DNA of 64,000 nucleotides from SKLM01 sp964575455. Lineage in GTDB: Bacteria; Chloroflexota; Anaerolineae; B4-G1. Location of the stretch: NCBI GenBank assembly GCA_964575455.1, contig CAZNRX010000013.1, forward strand, positions 6,394-70,393, given 5' to 3'. A program made the position numbers and the translations under genes. The first letter of the stretch is position 1; every line of letters begins with the position of its first letter. Positions 9,246 through 17,358 of this stretch are shown here, piece by piece. The notes below the pieces were generated by a model, which was given only the letters and a program-made list of their open reading frames with translations, searched no databases and had not been told where the DNA came from.

Positions 9246-9906
9246 TGGGGCCGTCTTCCGGCGTGACGTCCACCAGGCCGCGCCGGATGGCGTACAGCGC
9301 CGCCTGCGTGCGAGAGTCGACGTTCAGCTTGCTGTAGATCGTGCTGACGTGGTTCTGGATGGTGCGCTTGGTGACCACCAGGCGCTCGGCGATGGCCCCG
9401 TTGTCGAGGCCCTGGGCCAGCAGGCAGAGCACCTCCGTCTCGCGCGGGGTGAGGGGAGAGGGCTCGGGTTCGGGCGAGGGGGATGGGTCATTGAGGGCGC
9501 GGTGGACCACCTGGCGGGCCACCGCTGGGCTGAGCCAGCTCTCCCCCTGCGCCGCGGCGCGCACGGCGCTCACCAGCGTCTCCAGCGCCTCCTCCTTGAG
9601 GACGTAGCCTGTGGCCCCGCTCTCCAGAAGCCCGAAGATCGTCTGGCGATCGTCGTGCACGGTGAGGATGAGGATGGCCGTGGTCGCGCCCCGATCCCGC
9701 AGCCGTCGGGTTACCTCCACGCCGTTCAGATCCGGCAGGTTGACGTCCAGGATCAGCACGTCGGGGCTGTGGCGGGAGACCATGCGCAGCGCCTCGGCGC
9801 CGCTCTCGCCCTCCGCCACCACCCTGACGTCGGAGGCGGTCTCCAGGACCGTCCGCATCCCGGCCCGGACGATGGGGTGATCGTCCACGATGGCGACGGT
9901 GATCAT
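9232..9906 (-). CDS. NarL/LuxR-type response regulator
   Basis: 224 residues. Receiver domain at 1-120 (VDDHP, phospho-acceptor Asp54 in LILDVNLP, Lys in VLKEE), a Pro/Glu/Ser linker at about 140-150, then a LuxR-type helix-turn-helix (LTPRETEVLCLLAQG, recognition part KRTIQNHVSTIYSKL). A DNA-binding transcription factor. Its ATG (9904-9906) directly abuts the stop codon of the decarboxylase beta-subunit gene, and its 3' end overlaps the kinase gene. The gene is therefore in the decarboxylase transcription unit and may autoregulate it; the target promoter is not known. Confidence 0.92.
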   Translation of the reverse strand: MITVAIVDDHPIVRAGMRTVLETASDVRVVAEGESGAEALRMVSRHSPDVLILDVNLPDLNGVEVTRRLRDRGATTAILILTVHDDRQTIFGLLESGATGYVLKEEALETLVSAVRAAAQGESWLSPAVARQVVHRALNDPSPSPEPEPSPLTPRETEVLCLLAQGLDNGAIAERLVVTKRTIQNHVSTIYSKLNVDSRTQAALYAIRRGLVDVTPEDGPNAPR

Positions 9907-11055
9907 CTACTCCCCCAGGATAGGGAAGACGAGCGCCATCAGCACGCCAGCGGCAATGACCGATGCCACCTGTCCGGCGGTGTTGGCGCCCAGGGCGTGC
10001 ATCAGGAGGAAGTTCTGGTCGTCCTCCTCCCAGGCCACCTGCTGCACCAGCCTTCCGCTCATCGGGAAGGCGCTGATGGCCGCGGCCCCCACCAGCGGGT
10101 TGATCCGCTGGCCCGAGAGCGCGCAGATCAGCTTCCCGAAGAAGATGCCACCGATGGTGTCGAGGGCGAAGGCCACCAGGCCGAGCAGCAGCACCTTCAA
10201 CGTGCCCAGGTTCAGGAACGCCTCCGCCTGCATCGTCGAGCCGATGGTGAGGCCCAGGAAGAGCGTGACCGTGTTGCCGATCGATTCCCGTGCCGTCTTG
10301 CTCAACCCCTCCACCACGCCCGACTCCTGCATCAGGTTGCCCAGCATCAGCGTGGCGATGAGGGGCGCGGCCTGGGGTAGGAAGACCGCGGCCAGGACCG
10401 TCACCACGATGGGGAAGAGAAGCACCACCGTCTTGGAGACCGGGCGTGGGGTGTACGCCATGCGGATCGCGCGCTCGCTGCGCGTGGTGAAGAGCCGCAT
10501 CAGCGGCGGCTGGATGATGGGCACCAGGCTCATGTAGGAGTAGGCGGTCACCGCCACCGCGGCGGCCAGGCCCGGCGTCTCGAAGAGGTGATCCAGTCGC
10601 GCGGCCACGTAGATCACCGTCGGCCCGTCGATGGCGCCAATCGCGCCGATACCGGTCGCCTCCGCCAGGTTGAAGCCAAGCAGGACGGACGCGATCAGGG
10701 TGCCGAAGATGCCCAGGCAGCCCATCGCTCCTGCCAGCATGAAGATGGGCTGGCTCAGGAGCGGCCGCATGTCCATCATCCCCCCCACGCCCAGAAAGAT
10801 GAGCAGCGGGAACAGCTCGGTGTCGATCCCGACCCGCTTCAGCAGGCCGAACAGCCCCTGCGGCCCCATCATGTGGGCTGCGACGGGCAGGTTCCCCAGC
10901 ATGCAGCCGAAGCCGATCGGCAGGAGCAGCGTCGGCTCGTACTTCTTGGCGATGGCCAGAACCATCAGCAGCCCGCCGACGGCCACCATGAGCACCTGCT
11001 GCCAGGTCATGGTCAGCAGGCCTTCCAGGAGCACGCTGGTGTCGATCCCGCTCAT
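9907..11055 (-). CDS. Sodium-translocating acyl-CoA/oxaloacetate decarboxylase, beta subunit
   Basis: 382-residue integral membrane protein of the OadB/MmdB/GcdB family. It decarboxylates carboxybiotin and couples this to sodium export. Family marks are GAIGAIDGPT with Asp143 (the key acidic residue of this family in the DGPT motif), INPLVGAAAISAFPMSGR, and the C-terminal HALGANTAGQVASV. Length is typical (about 375-430). The ATG overlaps the stop of the biotin-carrier gene by 4 nt (ATGA). The neighbours supply the alpha (carboxyltransferase), gamma and biotin-carrier parts, so the complex is complete. Confidence 0.95.
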   Translation of the reverse strand: MSGIDTSVLLEGLLTMTWQQVLMVAVGGLLMVLAIAKKYEPTLLLPIGFGCMLGNLPVAAHMMGPQGLFGLLKRVGIDTELFPLLIFLGVGGMMDMRPLLSQPIFMLAGAMGCLGIFGTLIASVLLGFNLAEATGIGAIGAIDGPTVIYVAARLDHLFETPGLAAAVAVTAYSYMSLVPIIQPPLMRLFTTRSERAIRMAYTPRPVSKTVVLLFPIVVTVLAAVFLPQAAPLIATLMLGNLMQESGVVEGLSKTARESIGNTVTLFLGLTIGSTMQAEAFLNLGTLKVLLLGLVAFALDTIGGIFFGKLICALSGQRINPLVGAAAISAFPMSGRLVQQVAWEEDDQNFLLMHALGANTAGQVASVIAAGVLMALVFPILGE

Positions 11056-11495
11056 GTCCCTCCTCGCTCCTTGAACGCCAGCAGGGGGTCGCCGTAGGTG
11101 ACCTGACGGCCCTCGGTCACGTGGATGGCGTCCACGGTGCCCTCGCTTGGCGCGCGGATGACGTTGTCCATCTTCATGGCCTCAATGGTGAGCAGCGTGT
11201 CGCCGCGGGCCACCGTCTGGCCGGGCTGCACGGCGATCGATTTGACCACCCCGGGCAGGGGGGCGGTGACGGCGCCAGCCGATGGCGGCGGGCCGGCGGC
11301 GGGCCTGCGTGCGGTCGGGGCTCCGCCCGGCGGGGACGTCTCCGGGCCGACGGCCTTCGTGGCGCTCGCCACGGTCTCCACGCCCACGGTGAGGCGCTCC
11401 CCGTCCACCTCCACGCGCACCTCGTCCTGGCGTGGGTCGTCCAGCACCCGCACGTCGAAGGTGCGATCGTCGAGCGTGATGCGGTATCGTTTCAT
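11052..11495 (-). CDS. Biotin carboxyl carrier protein of sodium-pump decarboxylase
   Basis: 147 residues. A short N-terminal beta domain is followed by a Pro/Ala-rich flexible linker (about 50-75), then a biotinyl/lipoyl-attachment domain (VTAPLPGVVKSIAVQPGQ) with the biotin motif EAMKM and Lys108 as the attachment residue. It carries CO2 as carboxybiotin between the soluble carboxyltransferase and the membrane beta subunit. It overlaps the downstream oadB-type gene by 4 nt and follows the gamma-type gene by 36 bp. Full length, typical for MmdC/GcdC proteins. Confidence 0.95.
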   Translation of the reverse strand: MKRYRITLDDRTFDVRVLDDPRQDEVRVEVDGERLTVGVETVASATKAVGPETSPPGGAPTARRPAAGPPPSAGAVTAPLPGVVKSIAVQPGQTVARGDTLLTIEAMKMDNVIRAPSEGTVDAIHVTEGRQVTYGDPLLAFKERGGT

Positions 11496-11531
11496 GGGTT
11501 TCCCCTCGTGCGCCGTCTCAACAGCGTGTTA

Positions 11532-11921
11532 TCAGCGACGATCTCGTGTCTGCCGGCTGCCTCGGCTCCATTCCCTCGGGCGCGGCGCGGCGTGGCGGGG
11601 CCGACCGCGCGTCAGTTGGTTATGCTGTTGCAGCGTCCACCAGGCGCTGACGCCCTCATCGGTCTCTGGTGCCTCAACGGGGCCCACGTCCTGCTCCGCC
11701 CGGGCCAGCGCCACGGCGATCGCCGCTGCCCTTCGTCTCGCCTCTGCTTCCCTGTCGCCAGGCGACGCGGAATCGCCCCCCTCGTCGGGCGCGGGCGTGC
11801 TGGGATGCTTGATGAACGCCGTCATCCCGTACATCAGCCCGTAGAGCAGGCACATGGCCAGGAACAGCGCCAGCATGCCGAGACCGGACACGACCAGTGC
11901 GGTGACCAGTGTACGTGCCAT
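11532..11921 (-). CDS. OadG-type gamma subunit of sodium-pump decarboxylase
   Basis: 129 residues with one N-terminal transmembrane helix (about 5-30), a charged and Ala-rich cytosolic stretch (EARRRAAAIAVALARAE) and a short tail (WTLQQHNQLTRGRPR). This is the pattern of the poorly conserved OadG/MmdD family, which anchors and assembles the alpha and beta subunits. The assignment rests mainly on position between the carboxyltransferase and biotin-carrier genes plus the topology. It starts 6 bp after the carboxyltransferase stop. Confidence 0.82.
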   Translation of the reverse strand: MARTLVTALVVSGLGMLALFLAMCLLYGLMYGMTAFIKHPSTPAPDEGGDSASPGDREAEARRRAAAIAVALARAEQDVGPVEAPETDEGVSAWWTLQQHNQLTRGRPRHAAPRPREWSRGSRQTRDRR

Positions 11922-11927
11922 CTTGAC

Positions 11928-13508
11928 CTACAGTGGGATATTCCCGTGCTTCTTGGGCAGCGGTGTGGCCTGCTTGTCTTTCAGAAACTCGAAAGCAGCG
12001 ATCAACTTCGCGCGCGTCTCGCTGGGTGGAATGACGTCGTCCACGTGGCCGCTGGCCGCCGCCGCGTAGGGGCTGCCGAAGGTCTCGCGAAACTCGGTGA
12101 TGAAATGCTCCCGTATCTCGTCGCGCTGGCTGAGACGCTCCGCCTTCGCCAGCTCCTTTCGGTGGAGGATGCTGACCGCGCTCTCGGCCCCCATCACCGC
12201 GATCTTCGCGGTCGGCCAGGCGTAGACCATGTCGGTGCGCACGTACTTGCTGCTCATGACGATGTAGGCCCCGCCGTAGGCCTTGCGGGTGACGATGCAG
12301 ACTTTGGGCACCGTCGCCTCTGCGTAGGCGTAGACGATCTTCGCCCCGTGGCGGATGATGCCGCCGTGCTCCTGCGTCGTGCCGGGCATGAAGCCGGGAC
12401 AGTCCACGAACGTGACCAGGGGGATGTTGAACGCGTCGCAGAAGCGCACGAAGCGGGCCACCTTGTCCGAGGCGTCGATGTCGAGCACGCCGGCCAGGTG
12501 GTCCGGCTGGTTGGCGACCACGCCCACGGCCTCGCCGTCGAGCCGGGCGAAGCCCACGACTGCGTTGGGCGCGAAGCGGGCGTGCACCTCGAAGAAGCTC
12601 CCCCGGTCGAAGACCGGGGTGATGGCCTCCCGCATGTCGTAGGGCTGGCTTCCATCCGCCGGCACCAGCCCGTCCAGCGCCGGGTCGGCCCGATGGGGGT
12701 CGTCCTGCCGCGGCAGGCGCGGCGGGCGCTCGGCGTTGTTGGAGGGCAGGTAGCCCAGCAGCTCGCGGGTCGTGGCGAAGGCGTCCTCCTCGTCCGCGGC
12801 CACGAGGTGGGCCACGCCGCTGACGGCTGCGTGCTGCTGCGCCCCGCCCAGCGTCTCCAGGTCCACCTCCTCCCCGGTCACGGTCCTGATCACCTCCGGC
12901 CCGGTGATGAACATGTGGCTGATGCCTTCGGTCATGATGACGAAATCGGTCAGGCCGGGGGAGTAGACCGAGCCGCCGGCGCATGGCCCCAGCATCAGGC
13001 TGATCTGAGGGATGACGCCGCTGGCCTGCGTGTTGCGCCAGAACAGCTCGCTGTAGCCGGCCAGGCTCCACACCCCTTCCTGGATGCGCGCCCCCACCGA
13101 GTCGTTCAGCGCGATGAAGGGCACGCCGGAGTCGGTGGCCAGATCCAGCACCTTGCACACCTTCTGGGCCTGCGCCTCGGAGAAGGAGCCGCCGATGACG
13201 GTGAAGTCCTGCGCGGCCACGGCCACCCGCCGGCCGTCGATTCGGCCCAGGCCCACCACGGCGCTGTCGCCAGGGAAGCGCCTCTCCTTCGTGTGGCGGC
13301 TCTCGATATAGGGGTCCACCTCCTGGAAGCTGCCGGGATCGAGAAGCCGGTCGATGCGCTCGCGGGCCGTCAGCTTACCCTTGGCGTGCTGCCTGTCGAC
13401 CGCCTCTGGGCCTCCGCCCTCTCGGATCCCCTCGCGGCGCCGATGCACCTCCTGATTGAGGTCTTGGCTGAGACCATCGGCTTCGTCCATAGGCCTGGTG
13501 TCGACCAT
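11928..13508 (-). CDS. mmdA: Acyl-CoA carboxyltransferase, methylmalonyl-CoA decarboxylase alpha-type
   Basis: 526 residues with two crotonase-like carboxyltransferase halves. The N half has GKLTARERIDRLLDPGSF, SVGARIQEG and LGPCAGGSVYSP. The C half has FVDCPGFMPGTTQEHGGII, TRKAYGGAY and MGAESAVSILHR. It transfers CO2 from an acyl-CoA (most likely methylmalonyl-CoA, or malonyl/glutaconyl-CoA) to biotin. Close homologues are also propionyl-CoA carboxylase beta subunits, but the linked OadB-type and gamma subunits and the absence of a biotin carboxylase point to a sodium-pumping decarboxylase. SD CAGGAGG lies 6 nt before the ATG. First gene of the leftward operon. Confidence 0.92.
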   Translation of the reverse strand: MVDTRPMDEADGLSQDLNQEVHRRREGIREGGGPEAVDRQHAKGKLTARERIDRLLDPGSFQEVDPYIESRHTKERRFPGDSAVVGLGRIDGRRVAVAAQDFTVIGGSFSEAQAQKVCKVLDLATDSGVPFIALNDSVGARIQEGVWSLAGYSELFWRNTQASGVIPQISLMLGPCAGGSVYSPGLTDFVIMTEGISHMFITGPEVIRTVTGEEVDLETLGGAQQHAAVSGVAHLVAADEEDAFATTRELLGYLPSNNAERPPRLPRQDDPHRADPALDGLVPADGSQPYDMREAITPVFDRGSFFEVHARFAPNAVVGFARLDGEAVGVVANQPDHLAGVLDIDASDKVARFVRFCDAFNIPLVTFVDCPGFMPGTTQEHGGIIRHGAKIVYAYAEATVPKVCIVTRKAYGGAYIVMSSKYVRTDMVYAWPTAKIAVMGAESAVSILHRKELAKAERLSQRDEIREHFITEFRETFGSPYAAAASGHVDDVIPPSETRAKLIAAFEFLKDKQATPLPKKHGNIPL

Positions 13509-13619
13509 AGAGGGCCTCCTGCTGTGCAGAGACTGCCCCGATGCTGCTCAATCCGCCGGTGGGTCAGAGAGCCGGCTGGCAGGACGTCGGGCGTCTGTCG
13601 TTTCTGAAAGCGACCTCGC

Positions 13620-13778
13620 TAGTACTACAACGTTAACTTGCCGCAACGGTACCTACAAGTCGTCAACTTAGCGCCAAAACTGCCGATGTCGGCCGGGTTG
13701 GATACCTAAAATGCACTGCAAGGAGCTTCTAGTGAGCGCCAAATGGCCTCATTAGGGCGAAATGACGTTGTAGTACTA
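13620..13778. mobile_element. MITE-like element with TA-flanked terminal inverted repeats
   Basis: A 159-bp non-coding segment bounded by a perfect 14-bp inverted repeat TAGTACTACAACGT (13620-13633 and its complement at 13765-13778); weaker similarity continues inward for about 8 bp. The ends are TA, as expected for TA target duplications of IS630/Tc1-type elements. There is no ORF inside. No full-length parent element is in the window. It sits between the decarboxylase operon and the TPR gene. Confidence 0.65.
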
Positions 13779-13906
13779 GGCTATCTGTCTGATATGGGAC
13801 GATTATAGTGTCGAGAGCGCAGAGGGTCAAGCCAAACCGACCAGGTACCTTCTCCAAAGGCCAGCGCGGCACGAAGTTACCCAAAATGTGGTATCTGAAC
13901 GCAATC

Positions 13907-13935
13907 GTGACAAGATTGGCCTCAAGTGGTATACT
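13907..13935 (+). promoter_or_regulatory. Sigma70-like promoter for the TPR operon
   Basis: -35 GTGACA (13907-13912), 17-bp spacer, -10 TATACT (13930-13935). It implies a leader of about 140 nt before the GTG at 14084 and explains why the open frame further upstream is not used. Confidence 0.55.
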
Positions 13936-13974
13936 CACGTGGGCAACGACGAGCCTCGGTGAACCCAAGGTGCT

Positions 13975-14000
13975 CGCCCCGGATCGCCAGATCGGGGGCG
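13975..14000. repeat. GATCGCCAGATC-type hairpin repeat
   Basis: CGCCCCGGATC and GATCGGGGGCG face each other around a GCCA loop, with one mismatch. The same element occurs at 20873 and 48153. It lies in the leader of the TPR gene. Confidence 0.75.
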
Positions 14001-14083
14001 GCAGCGGGGATGCCGCTGGGAGCATGTTGGGGTCTGCCGAGTCTATCTTGGAGGTTTCTGGAGCAGATGAGGGGAGGTGCAGC

Positions 14084-16588
14084 GTGACCAAGCGGAGGGG
14101 AAAGCGCAGGAGCAGACGACAAAGAGACGCGGGCAGCAGGCCGTCGGCGCCGCGACCCGAGTCGTCGGAGGTGCGGCTGGCCCTTCAGCGGGCCGAGCGC
14201 TCGATCGAACGGGGGCGACCAGAGCGGGCCATCGAGCTCTTGGAGACGCTTCTGGCGTCTGCGCCCGGCAGCCCGGATCTTCACTACACGCTGGGACACG
14301 CGCGTGCCCTCTCGGGCGACATCTTTGGCGGGCTGGACGCCTTCGAGAGGGCGAGCCGCCTGAGCCAGGAGCCGGACTACGCGCTCTCATTGGCCACCAC
14401 CTGCCTGCAGGCGGGCCTCCTCGTCCACGCCTTGCGCGCCTTTCGGCGGCTGTCCGAACGTGACGTTCCCAAGCCGCTCATAGAGGACGCGCGCTACAGC
14501 GTGGATGCTCTGGAGCAGGACGTGGCCGAGGCCGCCCGGCAGCTCGATGTTTCGCTGGATCAGGCGGAGCAGGGGCTCTATGAGCTGGAGCAGGGCCAGC
14601 GCGCCATCAATGAGAACGACTTTTCCGCCGCCATGGCCGCCAACCGACGCGCCATCGAGCGGCTGGGCGACTGGCCCCCGCCGCACAACAACCTGTCCCA
14701 GGCCCTGTACTACGATGGTCAGCTCGAGGAGGCCATAGAGGAGGTGCGCCGCGTGCTGGCGGACCATCCGCGGAACATCCAGGCGCTCGCCAACGGCATT
14801 CGCTTCCTGGCCTGGTCCGGACGGGAGGAGGAGGCTCGGGAGCTGTGGGCGCAGGCGGAGGACGTCGTCCCTAAGGACGCCGATGAACGGCTCAAGAAGG
14901 GGGAGGCCGCCGCTATTCTGGCCGAGCACGAGAGCGTCTACCAGACGCTGAAGCCCCTGGGGGAGGCCGCTGCGGAGGAGGAGATGCTGCCCAGGCAGCT
15001 CAGCCGGGCGCGCTACCTGCTGGCCCTTGCCGAGGCGAACACAGGTCGCCTTGAGCAGGCGAAGCAGCGCCTGAGGGCGCTCCGGGACACGGCGCCCTTC
15101 GCCGCCGAGATGTTGAACGCGCTGAGGGCGGGGAGGTCGGGCGTGGGCTGGGCCGACCACTTCCCCTACTTCCGCCTCCTGGAGCTGTTGCCCGCGGATC
15201 ACATAAATGGGCTGCTCGACCTGGTCGCGCAGGAGGACGACATGCGGCCGCGGCGCTTCCGCCGCCGTATACGGCGTTTTGTGGAGCGCTTCCCTCAGCT
15301 CGTCCGCGTGGGCGAGAAGATGATCTGGGAGGAGCAGCAGCCCGAGGCCGGCATCGATCTGCTGAGGACCGTCGATACCCCCGAGGCCCACGCTGCGCTG
15401 CGCCGCTTTGGAACCAGCCAGGCCGGCAGCGACGACGCGCGGATCAGGGCCCTGACCGCGCTGGCGGACGCCGGCGAGATCAAGGAGGGTGAGGCCGTGC
15501 GGGCCTGGCTCGAAGGAGCGTGGCGCGATGTCACGCTCCAGGCCTACGACATGTCGGGCGAGATGACGCGCGACTCGCCCTACGCGCCGCGCCTGGCGAA
15601 CATGCTTAACCGCGCTCTCGTTGCCAACAAGTCGGGCGACATCGAGCGGGCCGAGGAGCTGTTCGAGCGGGTGCTGGAGTTCGATCCCGACGTCAAAGAG
15701 GCCTACAACAACCTGGGCGCGATCTACGCCGGGCGGGATGAGCACGAACGGGCCCGGCGCATGTTCCGGAAAGCGGCGGAGATCGACCCGCTCTACGTCT
15801 TCCCCCTCTGCAACCTGGCCATCTATCACCTGGATGAGCGCCGGCTGGAGGAGGCCGAGGAGCTGCTGGCGCCGCTTGAGGACGTCGAGGGGCTCTTCCC
15901 GCAGGAGGAGGCTTTCTACAGCTACACACGCGCGCGCCTGCTGGTTGAGCGGGGCAGATTCAAGGCCGGCAGGCGGCTGCTGGAGACCGTGTTGGAGCTG
16001 AGGCCGGGCTACGAGCCAGCCCAGAACCTGCTGAGATGGATCGAGGAGGCGAGCCCTCTTGTGGGGTGGATGAGCGATGCCATTGAGGCCAGCGAGGCAT
16101 ACTTCGAGAGGAGTCGGGAGCGGGATCGGGACTGGCGCGAGCGGCTGCAGCAGGAGCTGGATACCCTGAAGCCCACCCTGTCCCAGGCGCTGCCCCTCTA
16201 CACCAAGAAGTCGCTCACGGAGACGGCCCGGCGGGCGCTGCCCTGGGGCGGCTGGTCGACGCTGCGGAAGGACGAGCTGATCGCCGAGCTGGTCGAGGCG
16301 CTGACGGACCGGGAGAACCTGGCACGCCTGGTGGAGGATCTCGGCGCGGAGGAGAAGGAGGCCCTGCGCGCAGTGCTGGATCGCGGCGGCGCCATGGCGT
16401 GGGACGATTTCGACGCCCGCTGGGACAACGACCTGGAAGAGCCCCGACATTGGGAGTACCATACGCCGGAGACGACCATGGGGCAGCTGCGGCTCCACGG
16501 CCTCCTGGTGGAGGCCACGGTGGACGAGGGGCTGCACGTCGTGGTGCCCGTCGGGCTGCGCCAGGACTTAGGATCGATCTTGGATTAG
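14084..16588 (+). CDS. Large TPR-repeat protein
   Basis: 834 residues from GTG at 14084, chosen because SD GGGGAGG (14071-14077) stands 6 nt upstream. The protein begins with a basic stretch (TKRRGKRRSRRQR). Tetratricopeptide repeats then run from about residue 35 to 650 (for example VKEAYNNLGAIYAGRDEHER and LYVFPLCNLAIYHLDERRLE). The C-terminal 130 residues look different, with a Rho-N/SAP-like LRKDELIAELVEAL followed by a winged-helix-like end. There is no signal peptide, so it is probably a cytosolic scaffold. No enzymatic motif is seen. It is followed after 21 bp by the cohesin-like gene, probably in one operon. Confidence 0.88.
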   Translation: MTKRRGKRRSRRQRDAGSRPSAPRPESSEVRLALQRAERSIERGRPERAIELLETLLASAPGSPDLHYTLGHARALSGDIFGGLDAFERASRLSQEPDYALSLATTCLQAGLLVHALRAFRRLSERDVPKPLIEDARYSVDALEQDVAEAARQLDVSLDQAEQGLYELEQGQRAINENDFSAAMAANRRAIERLGDWPPPHNNLSQALYYDGQLEEAIEEVRRVLADHPRNIQALANGIRFLAWSGREEEARELWAQAEDVVPKDADERLKKGEAAAILAEHESVYQTLKPLGEAAAEEEMLPRQLSRARYLLALAEANTGRLEQAKQRLRALRDTAPFAAEMLNALRAGRSGVGWADHFPYFRLLELLPADHINGLLDLVAQEDDMRPRRFRRRIRRFVERFPQLVRVGEKMIWEEQQPEAGIDLLRTVDTPEAHAALRRFGTSQAGSDDARIRALTALADAGEIKEGEAVRAWLEGAWRDVTLQAYDMSGEMTRDSPYAPRLANMLNRALVANKSGDIERAEELFERVLEFDPDVKEAYNNLGAIYAGRDEHERARRMFRKAAEIDPLYVFPLCNLAIYHLDERRLEEAEELLAPLEDVEGLFPQEEAFYSYTRARLLVERGRFKAGRRLLETVLELRPGYEPAQNLLRWIEEASPLVGWMSDAIEASEAYFERSRERDRDWRERLQQELDTLKPTLSQALPLYTKKSLTETARRALPWGGWSTLRKDELIAELVEALTDRENLARLVEDLGAEEKEALRAVLDRGGAMAWDDFDARWDNDLEEPRHWEYHTPETTMGQLRLHGLLVEATVDEGLHVVVPVGLRQDLGSILD

Positions 16589-16609
16589 GATTGGGAGGAA
16601 TACCTTAAG

Positions 16610-17239
16610 GTGCTTAAACAGAGACGAACGTTCATCATCTTCTTGGCCGCCCTGCTGGTGGCCGTCATCGCCGTTCCCACAGTCGGCGCCGCTCAACCTG
16701 GCCCAACCCTGAAGGTGGAGCCCGCTCAGCTGGAGGTGGCTCCTAATCAGAGGTTCCAGGTGCAGGTGACCATCGCCGACGTCGAGAACCTGGGCGGCTT
16801 CCAGGTCCGGCTGGCGTACGACCCCTCCGTGTTGGAGGTGAAGGACGCCGCCGTGGAGGAGTTCCTGACCAGCACCGGTCGCACCGAGATCCCCGTTGGC
16901 CCCCAGGTGGACAACGACGGAGGGACTGTGGTGCTCGGCGCGGCCACGTTTGGGGACGCAGCAGGGCCGAACGGCTCCGGCGTCCTGGCGACCATCACCT
17001 GCAAGGCCCTGGGCGAGGGGAGCAGCGAGCTGACACTGGAGGACGTCCAGGTGATGGACACAGCCGCCGGCTCCCTGTCGATGCAGATGGAGGGCGGCCG
17101 GGTCGTCGTGGCGAGCACGGCGGGGCAGTCGGGCGGCTCGGGCTCGACCGTGGGCTGGGGCTGGATCGTGGGCGCGGCGGTGCTCGCCGTCGCGGGCGCG
17201 GCCGTCCTCGCCGTCGGCATCCTCCGCCGCGAGTCATAG
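16610..17239 (+). CDS. Membrane-anchored cohesin-like domain protein
   Basis: 209 residues from GTG 16610 (SD GGGAGG about 12 nt upstream). Signal peptide at 1-28, one cohesin-type beta domain at about 35-165 (EVAPNQRFQVQVTIADVEN, GGFQVRLAYDPSVLEV, GSGVLATITCKALG), a Ser/Gly linker, and a C-terminal transmembrane helix with a positive end (GILRRES). In other bacteria such lone cohesin-like modules bind dockerins or act as surface adhesion modules. No dockerin is visible in this window. Function is unassigned; the fold call is from motif pattern. Confidence 0.82.
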   Translation: MLKQRRTFIIFLAALLVAVIAVPTVGAAQPGPTLKVEPAQLEVAPNQRFQVQVTIADVENLGGFQVRLAYDPSVLEVKDAAVEEFLTSTGRTEIPVGPQVDNDGGTVVLGAATFGDAAGPNGSGVLATITCKALGEGSSELTLEDVQVMDTAAGSLSMQMEGGRVVVASTAGQSGGSGSTVGWGWIVGAAVLAVAGAAVLAVGILRRES

Positions 17240-17271
17240 GGGCACTCGAAATCCAGCAACTGGGGCTCGGA

Positions 17272-17308
17272 GGGGGTGTGTCACCCCCGTCGCGGGTCGC
17301 AGACCCGC
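17272..17308. repeat. Two adjacent hairpins, GGGGGTG..CACCCCC and GCGGGTC..GACCCGC
   Basis: Perfect 7-bp stems with 3-nt loops at 17272-17288 (loop TGT) and 17292-17308 (loop GCA). They lie 33 bp after the cohesin-like gene and could terminate transcription, though there is no T-tract. Relatives of the first occur at 22756 and of the second at 48005 and 51624. Confidence 0.85.
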
Positions 17309-17358
17309 TTGGAGCATAGGAGAGTCGAGAGGTCTACGCGGAGAGAAGGGGGAGAGGG

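Larger units (their letters stand above)
13509..14083. other. Long non-coding region between divergent operons
   Basis: 575 bp with no credible gene. It contains a MITE-like element (13620-13778), a sigma70-like promoter reading right (13907-13935), a GATCGCCAGATC-type hairpin (13975-14000) and the strong SD of the TPR gene. The frame is open upstream of the TPR start, but I judge that stretch to be leader. Confidence 0.75.

Noticed and set aside
6543..9266. 907-codon open frame opposite the histidine kinase
   Set aside because: A high-GC shadow of the kinase gene: Gln/His/Arg-rich, no recognisable domain, while the minus strand has HisKA_3 and HATPase motifs.
11928..13508. Carboxyltransferase considered as propionyl-CoA carboxylase beta chain
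   Set aside because: No biotin carboxylase gene is in the operon, whereas the membrane beta subunit and gamma subunit of a sodium-pump decarboxylase are.
11121..13607. 828-codon open frame opposite the carboxyltransferase and biotin-carrier genes
   Set aside because: It spans three real minus-strand genes and their gaps; composition is typical of an antisense shadow.
13808..14083. Upstream extension of the TPR reading frame (92 codons)
   Set aside because: It contains a promoter and a hairpin repeat, has no protein-like pattern, and a strong SD points to GTG 14084.
14387..16537. 716-codon open frame opposite the TPR gene
   Set aside because: Antisense shadow of a high-GC coding sequence; Leu/Gln/Arg-rich without motifs.
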